From Isohypsibius dastychi (taxonomy: Eukaryota > Tardigrada > Eutardigrada > Parachela > Isohypsibiidae): a DNA stretch of 14,175 bases. The position numbers were made by a program, and so were the translations under genes. The stretch's first letter is position 1; the number at the start of each line of letters is the position of its first letter. Positions 1-8,959 of this stretch are shown here, piece by piece. The stretch lies in contig JAQIWT010000883.1 of NCBI GenBank assembly GCA_034696485.1, forward strand, positions 1-14,175, given 5' to 3'. The notes beneath the pieces were generated by a model. It made no database searches and was not told the origin of the DNA. It saw only the letters and a program-made list of their open reading frames with translations.

Positions 1-63
1 GTGACCTTTGAACCTCCAGGCATTACACGTGTCGGCGGAGCCGCATAATTCGTCGCCTTGGAT

Positions 64-282
64 TTATGTTCTCGTCACGGAAGGATTCCTTTTTGTTACG
101 CCATCTACCGGAAGAGCAGGGACGTTCACCCTTTCCGGAAACGCTATTGCCGGAAATGGTATTTTGTAATTCTTTGTTTTATTGGTCGCTCTTCGGTTTC
201 TTATTTTCATTGGCCATAAGCCAACCTTCTTGGGCAAACGTAAACGCCCATATTTCGTGGCTTCGAACTTGTCGAGCCACAA
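64..282 (-). CDS. Unrecognised ORF fragment
   Basis: A 72-residue open frame whose protein I do not recognise. It is rich in Lys/Arg and Pro and contains WLDKFEATKYGRLRLPKK and FPERVNVPALPVDGV, which read like real protein rather than low-complexity noise. The frame stays open upstream of the first Met to about position 345. After the stop at 64-66 it continues, in the same frame, with two cysteines (ELCGSADTCNAW) to the window edge. That fits either a chance ORF or a decayed exon interrupted by one stop. An antisense 76-residue frame covers nearly the same bases (66-296) and I consider it a shadow. No start context, splice pair or domain supports the call. Confidence 0.2.
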   Translation of the reverse strand: MWLDKFEATKYGRLRLPKKVGLWPMKIRNRRATNKTKNYKIPFPAIAFPERVNVPALPVDGVTKRNPSVTRT

Positions 283-526
283 TTCAGTATGAATAAAAAC
301 TACCCAACAAACATCTTTGATATTTCTTTTATATAATATTTGAGATTAGGGTTATCGTCATCCGAGATTAGGAATTCTTCTTGATCTTGTTTTCGTGTTG
401 CTGTGTGCGACATCCCCTTTCTGGAATCGGCAGCTTTAGCTCAACGATTTCGGATTCCCTTTACTTCCCGAGGTCGCTGGTAGCGGTTCTGCTCAACGGT
501 GATCAATCGGAAACCCTCATCCGGAT

Positions 527-598
527 TCCAGGTAGCCGTAGGCTCAACAGGCGTTCGGAGAACCTAGCATCAATCCAGGTAGCCGCAGGCTCAACAGG
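527..598. repeat. 25-bp direct repeat pair
   Basis: The 25-mer TCCAGGTAGCCG(T/C)AGGCTCAACAGG occurs at 527-551 and 574-598 with one difference, offset by 47 bp. Because 47 is not a multiple of three, the copies fall in different reading frames. Read on the minus strand, each can give a PVEP(A/T)ATW peptide. This looks like a local duplication of unknown origin. Confidence 0.8.
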
Positions 599-911
599 AG
601 TGAAGTTAGCAGGAGGAAGGAGCGTCAGCTACTTCCGGTGGATATTCAGGTCGATTCGATAGGATTTCCCGGATTCCATCCAGGTTAAATCCTGTCAAGG
701 GAGCAGAATTCATCAACTGTTTCACATGCTCTGGATCAAGTTCTCATATAAATTCGGATCACTTCTCATTTCCAAAATTTGATAATGCTAGCCTCAAGAA
801 TGCTATCTGTCAACACTGGCACAGAAAACTACTCTCCAAAAGTAATATTCAACTGGAAACAGAGGCTAAAAACATACTTACAGCGCGAAAAAGATAATTT
901 TTGTACAATTC

Positions 912-983
912 TGTGTTACTTTAAGGAGTTTTGAAGTCACACACAAATCTTCAAAGTTACACATAACGTTTTAAAGTAACACA
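912..983. repeat. 13-bp perfect inverted repeat with internal direct repeats
   Basis: TGTGTTACTTTAA at 912-924 is exactly complementary to TTAAAGTAACACA at 971-983, separated by 46 bp. The spacer carries two more related words (GAAGTCACACAC and CAAAGTTACACA), so the block also reads as three degenerate tandem copies of a roughly 20-bp unit. It might be the trace of a small non-autonomous element, but no target-site duplication was recognised. Confidence 0.6.
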
Positions 984-1762
984 CTATGTTAGGCCCTGGG
1001 ACTGAAAATGTTTTCGAAAAACAACTCGTTGGTGTACAAAAGCATAATTGACCTAAATCAGAGCTGTGGAGTCCCATAAGAAAATCTGTAGGAAAACGGT
1101 AGGTGGAAAATCTTTTGCCTGCTGCCCAACCCCCCAATCAAAAGCTATCGTGGATGTTAATCCGATCAATCAAGTTACACAAAATTCAATGACTTTTTTC
1201 CAGAAACTTTTTCGCTCATCCAATGTTCGTCGTATTTGGTAGTTCAAAATCGGCTAAAAATTGGTCAATAATCAAAATGCTGTTATACCTACCGTTGCTC
1301 AAAGGCCAGCCAAAATACCTGACGATCTGAAGTACCAGTAAAATACTTGAAAAAATATTCGGTAAGATAAAGTCTTCCTCAAAACCGATTCGGAAAAGAT
1401 CAGCTGTCCCCAAACATCTAATTTTCACATAGTCATACTATATGTGTTAGTTTGAAGGTTATTCGAGCTGTTTAGAGTCACGCATCCTAGATCGCAATAG
1501 ATGGACAAAGTACACCAGGAATCACGAATAGATAAATGCAACATGAAATTTGATCATCACTGAATATTGCAAATGATTTTACAAACGTGAAAACGCTGAA
1601 CCACCGGGAGTTTCTTAATAACATTATCGATGTCATTGTTTGAAATATTCGCCGGAGTCACATCATGTCTTAGCTCAAGAAAATCAAAAGTTCAGAAAAT
1701 TTTGGAAGGATAACAAACTCCGGAATCCTTCAAATAGTGCATCGCATGAGTTTTCCGCTTAC

Positions 1763-2655
1763 CTGGAACTGCCAGCTGACCAACATCCGGTACGACAATC
1801 AGAGTTCCGGTGACTCCCACCCGATCCCCCGGCTGCACCACGTCCACACATTCCGTTCGTAAAATAACTTCAACACTGCAAACCGAAACGTTGTCATTTC
1901 AAAACATCACTTCCGGTTCAAAATGAAATTACATTCGAGGAATAACGCCTCTCGGAAATTCGCACTGAACCTCCTGAATGCGAATCTTCTGGAAGTCGAT
2001 AAATTTCGAGCTCCGGATATCGACTTCGAATTTCGATCGATTGGCGCAAACAGGATTACGGCAGACGGTCGGAACGGTGGAATGATATTGCTGAAGATCA
2101 TTCCGGCAAACTGTCTGACATCGCAAACATTTGAAAGTTCCGGCCACCAGTTCCGGATGAACTGGATGAGTGCGAACGACTTGTCCAGCGACTCCCAGCA
2201 AACGACCGACTTTCTCAGCGTGTAGATCACGAAAACTTGAAATAGCAAACAAAAACAAAAGATGAGAGAATCTGAAAAACGATAAAATTCCACAAAGTTC
2301 TCACCAACAAACCAGGTCATAATGTCCGAGATCCACCATAATTTCTTTCTCCATTTCATGGCCTTTTTGGCAGGTCTGTTCGAAAAACTGCTTGATAGCA
2401 CGAACTATACAAGGAGGAGCCAGCCTGAAAAATTACAACAAAATAAATTAAACAACGGATAACATGTTTGGACGTGGTTTCGGTACTTCGTGGCCTTAGG
2501 ACGTAGTCCGGATTACGTTTCATACAATGAACAAATATTTACCTATAACTCCATAACTCATCTCGCGATTCTTTGCCTGTACTCTCCAAGTAGTGGTGTT
2601 TGTCATTGGTGATTAAATCGTTTGTGAAACTCAAGAACCAACTACAGCAAGTCAT
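1763..2655 (-). CDS. mcm6-like: MCM6-like N-terminal domain, four exons, no helicase core
   Basis: MCM6 is one of the six subunits of the nuclear MCM2-7 replicative helicase. Four minus-strand exons join in one frame: 2655-2543, 2424-2305, 2235-1933 and 1875-1763. All three introns are GT-AG and phase 2 (118, 69 and 57 bp), and a further GTAAGC donor follows 1763. The third exon is diagnostic. It has [18 protein letters not shown], then a zinc-binding set (CLRC, then CRNPVCANR) and [11 protein letters not shown]. The fourth has VEVILR, VQPGDRV and [12 protein letters not shown]. These are the MCM oligonucleotide-binding and zinc-finger regions. The first two exons are more divergent but keep an [15 protein letters not shown] block like the helical A domain. 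The start at 2655 is the first ATG in frame and is uncertain, because another open frame lies just upstream. No Walker A, Walker B or arginine-finger segment was found at lower coordinates. Known: the family is about 800 residues long, while only about 216 are here. Inferred: a truncated duplicate or a pseudogene fragment, unless the remaining exons lie beyond the window. Confidence 0.85.
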
Positions 2656-3607
2656 AGTTTGGCAATAAGGCTGACATCGACTATGTTTTCATCAAGCTCA
2701 TCGTTATTTGCAGATTTGACTACCGCAGAATCTTTGTCAGTTGTAACTGGCTTATCTGGTTGACACCAGATTGACAATTTTCACAAAAATATTTGTTTTT
2801 CATGATTTTATAGGAAAACTCACAGTGGAACACAAAAACCTGGATAAACAATGAGTGGTGCCACAATAAAGTGTGATCTTGAGGGCTCTCGGCACATAGA
2901 TGTCCACAACGATGTCCCTGATCCACAAGTAAACTAATTTATTTCACTTCAAAGTCGGTTTTCCCAAACTCTCTCACCACAAGTTAGTCACTACTCTCTC
3001 ACCACAAGTCACAAGTCACTCTCTCACCACAAGTCAGTCACAACTCCAAGTGTTCGCTGACCGTCAAAACTGTACTTAAGCACTCCGAACATTAATGTTT
3101 TTTCTCCAGAATGGAAGTACATTCGTATCGACTGGGTTGAAGTCAGTTGTTGTTCGTCTAGCCGATGTGATATGCTCACATGATGGGTGAGTGCCGAGCT
3201 CACTGCAAGGATTGATTCCCGATGAAGAGTGTTGTTCTGAAAGCAGCTCATGAGCAGACCCACAGACTTTGAGACCAAAGCTGCTTCTCGGGGGGATTCG
3301 GTATATTCAGCGTTGCTGTGGTTTTCTATGTTAAACTCCGTGACATCGAGAACATGTCTGGAGCGGCCCAAACGATCAAAGAGTTAATTCGCTCGTTTTT
3401 CAGCAATTTTTACGTTGCTGCTTGAAATGTCAGTCTCACGCTCCAAACTCAAAAAGAAAACACGAATTGGAAATAATTGAAAAAAGGTAGTTTTGCTTTT
3501 ATAATCAAGGATCAATCTGTACCGTGTTCACTTCTGGTCCCTTTTATCCTCTGATTCTTTTCTTCGGGAGAAAAGCGGCCAATTGAGCGTGGTTGTGGGT
3601 ATTTTAG
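2656..3607. other. Stretch without a confident gene
   Basis: Just upstream of the MCM6-like ATG, on the same strand, a frame stays open for about 45 codons (about 2790-2654) with an acidic stretch (NNDELDENIVDVS). It ends in a stop where the first exon begins. It may be the original N-terminus, now frame-shifted. A 115-residue minus-strand frame at 3024-3371 shows no domain. The opposite strand at about 3080-3175 reads SPEWKYIRIDWVEV after a TTTTTTCTCCAG acceptor-like sequence, but it stops quickly. No promoter of the downstream BTB gene could be identified. Confidence 0.4.
2968..3041. repeat. Three-unit tandem repeat, about 25 bp
   Basis: ACTCTCTCACCACAAGT recurs at 2968, 2993 and 3018. The tails vary (TAGTCACT, CACAAGTC, CAGTCAC), so the units are 25, 25 and 24 bp. 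This is a short minisatellite in unassigned sequence. Confidence 0.85.
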
Positions 3608-5397
3608 GCGGAAGGTCGAACGTTGATGCTTTTTCAGAGCCTCATGAGTGGATTGATAACTATTTAAAAACTGGGGTTGATCATCAAACTAGCACTAAGT
3701 TCGTTTTCAGTGTGAGCAATGGGAGCGATTGGCTGATTGAAATGCAACAAACTGGGAAAGCACCAATAGACCGGGGTTGTATCGCGGCCTTACGTCAGAT
3801 TCAAGCCACTTCTGCCCTCTCACTCAATCAACCGTGGGGCGCAGGCGGCTTGAACTTACATTCCGCAAAGGACGTACATTCCCTGAAGCAAAATGAGTAA
3901 GGCAGCGACGGCACCGCTAAACGAGTGAGATCAGCACGTGGGGGTGTGATTTAACTGCGAACGCGAATTTGAGTGAAGCTGAAAAATCTTCACCCTTTAC
4001 AGTTCAGCTTTTGCCGTCACGTAGTTCACAACGTCCCATTTAGCCATCGTCGTCTTCCGTCTTAAGCAATCACCCTCCAGATAATCTTCTCTTGTGATTG
4101 TTTCTTTACCATGCCATAAGTTGACACGGGGCGTCGCTCTGTTTTTGATATCTCAAAAGTCTGGCATTTTTAAAGTGAACTCATCCATTTTGTTTGCAGA
4201 TTCAGGCGTGCATTTAGCAGCGGTTGTGTGGAGGTCACAATTGGTTCATTGTTGGTAACTCCAGATTGCCGTAGCATAGAATTTGAATGGAACGCAGCAA
4301 GCAAAGAGTATAAGATTGCAATAAGCCTTCGTAAACCTATCGAGACTTTTGAATATTGCATTCGGTTCACGAGCTCAGAAATCACCAACACAAGTGCGTC
4401 TTCGAAAGTGGGACGTTTGCTTCTGAAACTGGTGACCACTGCTGAGTTATCCGAAAAGATTCTCATCAGCTATGATATTCAGACTCACGAACAAGACGAT
4501 GTGGATGTTTTGCCTCCTGTGTCGATATTGACTTCACGGACGGTTCCGGATACCGAAACGACAAGATCCTAGGAAAGATCAGTCGCAACTGGAAGAAGTG
4601 GAAGATCCATATCATGACCGATGACGTTGGAGAAACAATTTTCACAGAGATTATTCGACCTTATCCGTGCCCTCTTATTACAACCAAGGGTCAAGTGAAT
4701 CCCAGCATGCGGAAGTTCTACTAAGAGGAGACTTTGACCGATTTCACGTTGGTTTCTACCGACAAGTTCCATCTGAAAGTTCACCGTATGGTTCTAGCTG
4801 CCGCTTCGGGGGTTTTTCTTAACATGTTTTCTCATGGAACATCTGAAAACGTGAGTATGCTTTTTAACATCACGAACATTGACTTCTGAACATTGAAAGT
4901 TCTTGTGGGCTCGTTCTACGATGTTCCAGTTGATAAGCATCAGATGAGAGCGGAAAACTGGATCAACTTGTACATTGCTGCAGATAAATATCAGCTTCTA
5001 GAACTGAAGACCTGCTGCAAAGACAATCTACGCAGAACGTTGAACGTCCAGACCGCGGTTGACTGTTTCAAGTTTATAAAAGAAAAGGACGAAGGGTCAC
5101 TGCAGGCCATAGTGATCGACTTTGTGGGGAACAACTATGAAGCTTTCTGGACGTCGGTGGTGCTCTCGAGGCCGCTGAAAAGATCCTTGAATGATTGGGT
5201 GAGTTCTCAAAATGTCTGTGAACGTTTTTGCCGGCAGAAAGTAAACCTTCACCGAATCGGGATTTTGAGCAACAGTAATTAAACGGCGGATGATACGGGT
5301 TGTTGTTCTCAATATTTTTCAGTGTAATTATGATTATAGAAACTTCATGCGCAGCCGCAAAATAGGCCTTCACAGCGGCTCTACACTGCACATGTAA
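3608..5397 (+). pseudogene. BTB/POZ-BACK domain protein, interrupted by two stops
   Basis: BTB-BACK proteins usually act as substrate adaptors for cullin-3 ubiquitin ligases. Exon 3608-3896 encodes FVFSVSNGSDWLIEMQ, weakly MATH-like. A phase-2 GT-AG intron (3897-4199) leads to a second exon from 4200 with no recognised domain. The frame then changes. A canonical 59-bp intron at 4507-4565, phase 0, would restore it, or it is a frameshift. From 4566 to 5198 one frame runs through the BTB core (DFTLVSTDKFHLKVHRMVLA, then LKVLVGSFYDVPV, then LYIAADKYQLLELKTCC) into a BACK start (LNVQTAVDCFKFIKEK). This frame is broken by TAA at 4722-4724, just before the BTB domain, and by TGA at 4887-4889, inside it. 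A phase-0 intron (5199-5322) and a short last exon ending in TAA at 5395 follow. The retained introns argue against a processed retrocopy. The first exon and start codon were not found. The domain call is firm; inactivity is inferred from the stops. Confidence 0.85.
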
Positions 5398-5475
5398 CCT
5401 CAAAATAATTTTCAAAAGCAAAACAATGTTTGAGCTTTAAACTTTGATTTTGAATCCACCGAAGGAGAATCATCA

Positions 5476-5773
5476 TTATCCGAATACTCGAACCGCTTCA
5501 CTTTCCGCGACTTCCAGGTTCAGCGGCGAATCGGCCTCCAAGTCGTTTTCTTCACCGTCTACATTTTCATCTGGTAAGCTACAGTTCCGCGAAAAAAGTC
5601 TGAATAACCTGCATCAGTTCTGGCAACACCCAACCTATGTTGGCTGCAGTGACCTCATCAATAGCCAACAGGTCTGGCCCGTTGAGTGGCATGTTGCAGG
5701 CGATCGTATAACGGGAAGCAACACCAAGTTGATGATGGAATCCACCGGCGATATAAAACGATAAAGTGGGTAG
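5476..5773 (-). pseudogene. Unrecognised coding remnant
   Basis: After an acceptor-like GTTAG, an open minus-strand frame begins at 5773 and reads for 64 codons to a TAG at 5581-5579. It has protein-like blocks such as IAGGFHHQLGVASRYTIACN and PLNGPDLLAIDEVTAANIGW. Shifting by one base, an acidic frame (LPDENVDGEENDLEADSP) continues to a TAA at 5478. The TAG could be the natural end, or the two pieces could be one tail split by an indel. An overlapping plus-strand frame at 5444-5764 is Ser-rich at its start. I prefer the minus strand because its residue mix is more like a folded protein, but no family was recognised. Confidence 0.35.
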
Positions 5774-5849
5774 CTAACGACATATCCCAATAAAGAGGAA
5801 ATGTGATCTGTTGTTCAAACAGTCCTACAGTCTGGTCATTTAAAATCAA

Positions 5850-7240
5850 CGGTATGTTGAGGTTACTGCTTTAGTACAGCCCACGGAATCTGTAACCGTG
5901 AACAAGCTGATATCCTTATTTCATCGATAATATACATGTTGTAATGTACACGTTATGTAATGTTATGTAATGTAATGTACATGTTTTATTTTATCGATAA
6001 TGCTCAAGTACTATGTACTATGCTCATGTACTATTACATTAAGTTTTGAGGATTGATTGAGAAACCGGAACCCATGTCCAATTTTATCGTGTTACCGGTT
6101 GGAAGCTATGAACTAAAATCTTTGTAGATACATACTAAATGTTAAGAAGCTATGCCAAATATATATAACATACGTCCCATCATCGTCTCTCACTCTTCCC
6201 ATATTTCAAAACCTGATCTCGAATTATTTATATAACGAGTAAATCAACAGGTTCAATAAAATCTAGGTTCGAATAAAACTAGCTGAAAAACATGTTTCTC
6301 TAACAGTTTACCTATCATAGTTTGTACAAACGTTGCTGACATTCGGGACTGGCACACCACGAATGGAGGGGAACGGTTATGTCCGGTTTTGGATGCTGTC
6401 AGAACTGCCCTCTTCAAATGATTTACACAACTATTCTTTCAGTCACAACATGTAGTGAACTCAAGTCCGCAACAACATCTTATGAGGTGTGTAATTCTTC
6501 AAGCAGAAAATCACAACTTCTATTTAGATACTACAAGCATATTATCACACTTGATTACTGTGTCCCAAATACAAATATGCGTTCGAGTAAGGTCGGATAG
6601 TACTTGTATCGGACCTCTCTCTATGCATATCACGACGACCCCTTGTTTAGCACAATGAACTAGCGCTACCCGATCTAATCGCGAGATGAAAAATAGTGTT
6701 GGTGCATTGCCCAGTACGAAGTAATAATCTGGAAGCGATGAACAGAGATTCTGCCTCGAGAAATATCATAACCATAAAACAACTATCGCATATGCGGGTC
6801 GGTATTTTCTCGAACAGAGTCTGAAGTGATTTTCAGAAATGCTTTGACCATTCCCGTCGACACGGACATCGGGTTACGTATCCAACTTCCAGCTCAATCC
6901 GATTTCCCATATAGCTCGTAACGCCACTTCCTGAGTTTAGACATACAACATGTTGATGCTTAACGAATCGATCAGTATTTTACAGATGTCTAATCTAACT
7001 GCCTGATCGGGTTTCAAGAAACAATAATATAAATTGACTGGTGTGGTTCCATACAATCTTCGCATGCATTTCTGTGTAAACATGCATTTGTAGATCAGGT
7101 ATATAAGCAACATCATATGACGTAACAGGAGAGATTAATTGGGCACATAAAGCGCAGTCAGTTCAGCATTTGACGCATTCGGACAGATACAAGTTTTCAT
7201 CGCACAAACAAGGTTGCTAAAAACATACAAGTACGCTTAA
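5850..7240. other. AT-rich stretch without a confident gene
   Basis: No domain or convincing exon is seen on either strand. Plus-strand frames at 6379-6600 and 6455-6658 overlap each other and lack splice or start support. This may be intergenic, or upstream or intronic sequence of the flanking minus-strand remnants. Confidence 0.5.
5921..6045. repeat. ATGTA-rich simple sequence with two ATCGATAA words
   Basis: Irregular tandem copies of (T)GTAATGT, ATGTTATG and TGTACATG fill 5930-5985, and a second cluster (TACTATGTAC, TCATGTACTA) lies at about 6008-6035. ATCGATAA occurs at 5923-5930 and again at 5993-6000 (there inside TTATCGATAA). Most of it can pair with itself. It resembles a degraded microsatellite. 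A TATCGATA-type factor site is possible only for the second copy. Confidence 0.6.
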
Positions 7241-7288
7241 GCACGAATGAATGGGCTTACATATTCGAAGGAGAGAGAACAGTATGTT

Positions 7289-8269
7289 CTAATTAGAATC
7301 GTCCTCGTCGGTATCAGAACCAGTGTTATGGTCAAGTCCATGTATATCAATGTTGAAATTGAACTCTGTCGGGTGACGGATGACGTGCATAAAATCTCCC
7401 AAATACTGGATCATGGCATCCGCATAAATTCTCGGAATGTGTCGTCCATCAGCTACGTGTTCCAGCCAATCATGAAGATTCACTTTCAACCCGTTCCTAC
7501 AATGACACATTGTGATATTAAAACAATAAAGCATGTTAATGCGAAAATATACTCTGCAAACGCTTTCTCCAACAATGTCAGACATGGATCGTCTGATATA
7601 CAAGTTATTCTACTCAATATTGCATGCTCTTATGGTCCAGCATCCTGGGTATAGATGTTGATGATCAGATATGGACCGCTCGAGTGGAGCACCAAATTAG
7701 TAAATGTTTCCCTTTCGAGGTCACAATAGTTGTACGTATCAAGCACGAAGCAATGAACGGGCAATTGCGGATGATTCCAGGTATTGCGGATAACTACACG
7801 TTTGATAAACGTCATCTGCCATGATACTATCAGCATCGGAATCGGCATACTGGTGAAATAGAGACAAGCTAATTTTCTCTTCATATTTTGCAAGATATGC
7901 TCTACATCGCCGATAAGATGAGCTGCTAAATGTGATTTCCAGCGTTCATGAAGGGCGACAAGGTGTAGTGATTGAAGATCCGTTTTGACCAGTTTTGACA
8001 TAAAATATCCAAGCTGATCATCGGTAATATGATTGTTGTGACGACCGAGTTCCACATAAATTGGAGACTGCATAGCTTTGACCGATGTTAGAATTGTTCG
8101 GCACTTTTTGCATACATTGAGAATTTGTATAAGTGATTACAAAGCGTAAACCCAACGTTGACCGCCTGATGGAGTATACCTTTCCCGTTCGATCCTGATC
8201 CAAGAGACAGAATCCAGATGCAGAAACATTTTTGTCATCGTTTCCACCGGCAGATCATTGACGTTTTCC
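7289..8269 (-). pseudogene. F-box protein gene, interrupted by two stops
   Basis: F-box proteins bring substrates to SKP1-cullin-1 ubiquitin ligases. A minus-strand exon opens at 8269 after a CTTCAG acceptor and begins NDLPVETMTKMFLHLDSVSW, a good N-terminal half of an F-box. The same frame later gives VCKKCRTIL, which matches the end of the motif (the usual V-C-x-x-W-R step). Between them lie about 20 codons with a TAA at 8139-8137, either an insertion or an unrecognised intron. The frame then runs 169 codons with no known repeat, meets a second TAA at 7632-7630, and continues to 7553 (SDDPCLTLLEKAFAE). A 56-bp GT-AG phase-2 intron (7497-7552) joins it to the last exon (NGLKVNLHDWLEHVADGR), which ends in an acidic tail (SDTDEDDSN) and a TAG at 7291-7289. 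Frame continuity across both stops is seen directly. The F-box call is strong, and loss of function is inferred. The upstream exon with the start codon was not found. Confidence 0.75.
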
Positions 8270-8724
8270 CTGAAGCATGATCATAATTAATTACATGAAT
8301 TGTGAAGAGTGGGGACAATCACGTAAACATTTTCGACAGTATTCTATGATGATCAATAATCGTCAGGGCCTATCAACCGCAATTCCAAAATGGCGCAAAT
8401 TCACTCTCTTATCACCAACATTGAATTCCGCAACATTTCGACCTTTCTGGTTTTATTCAAAATTTAGACAGTGGTTTTTCTGGTAGCAGGATCTATCTGT
8501 TCTGTCACGGGTATAACAAGCGATTATCACACCGTCACGGTTGACGGTTCAAATCTTGACAATTTTTTTTTTGAACAATCACAAACTGGATTTGAGCAAA
8601 ACAGAAAATAATGCCAAGACTCACATAACTCAAAGTTAAAAAAGTTGTGGATTGGCGGATGACTGCGTGCAACGATTGTTGGAAAAATAGAGTTCAGGTT
8701 TCTGAGTGCATTGGTGGGAAATCA
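8270..8724. other. Stretch without a confident gene
   Basis: The upstream part of the F-box gene should lie here on the minus strand, but no start exon was recognised. A plus-strand 69-residue frame at 8277-8486 is Asn/Phe/Trp-rich and shows no domain. Confidence 0.4.
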
Positions 8725-8957
8725 ATGGAAATCAACAGCTTGTGCCTTGCTGCCATCATCGTGCTTGGGCAGCTCAACTGAAATTCCCGGGATGATGCAG
8801 CAGTTATGGAGATGTTCACATTCCCCCACTTCAATATCTATGCAAGCGCAGTTATGTACCGCCGAAAAGTGTTGTTACCATCTTCAAGAACACGCAGTGG
8901 ATGAAGGTGAAGAGGAGTGTTTCTGTGATTTGGCTCAAAGTGTTGATCAGAGTGTGT
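8725..8957 (+). CDS. Possible small secreted Cys-rich peptide, frame-shifted
   Basis: The ATG at 8725 starts MEINSLCLAAIIVLGQLN, which has the shape of a signal peptide, but a TGA follows directly. In another frame, open from 8711 to 8959, the region downstream encodes a Cys-rich segment with the order C, C, CC, C-x-C (LWRC, then QLCTAEKCCYH, then ECFCDL). That frame ends at a good donor-like sequence (GT|GTAAGA near 8957), so the coding part may continue in another exon. One indel near 8770 would join the signal to the Cys-rich part. The peptide family is not recognised and no function is implied. The arrangement may be chance. Confidence 0.22.
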
Positions 8958-8959
8958 AA

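Larger units (their letters stand above)
297..1762. other. Stretch without a confident gene
   Basis: No complete gene is visible. On the minus strand between about 300 and 660 there are several 30-40 codon open pieces in shifting frames, including a Met-started one from about 411 down to 297 (MSHTATRKQDQEEF...). These could be remains of a decayed gene. A plus-strand 93-residue frame at 381-662 is rich in Ser and Arg and looks like a shadow. From 700 to 1215 the sequence is AT-rich with short repeats only. A piece at 1216-1428 on the minus strand has weak MCM6-like spacing and is treated under findings. Confidence 0.5.

Noticed and set aside
1560-1680. Minus-strand frame beginning ELRHDVTPANIS, tempting as the ELR step of MCM6
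   Set aside because: Its order is wrong relative to the other candidate exon, there are no matching splice sites, and only scattered residues agree.
1923-2225. 100-residue plus-strand frame
   Set aside because: Antisense shadow of the third MCM6-like exon.
1907-2401. 164-residue minus-strand open frame over the MCM6 exons
   Set aside because: It runs through exons and introns in a different frame from the MCM6-like protein and shows no domain. The spliced MCM6 reading explains the same bases.
2968-3041. CRISPR-like array
   Set aside because: Three near-contiguous 25-bp units without unique spacers, in eukaryotic-type sequence; a minisatellite.
3024-3371. 115-residue minus-strand ORF
   Set aside because: Long for chance, but there is no domain, no splice support, and it runs into the tandem repeat. 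Not enough to call a gene.
5074-5421. Two minus-strand frames opposite the BTB-BACK end
   Set aside because: Antisense of the BACK region and its intron; shadows.
7247-7824. Plus-strand frames of 135 and 66 residues
   Set aside because: Antisense of the F-box gene's last exons, which have a better domain and splice case.
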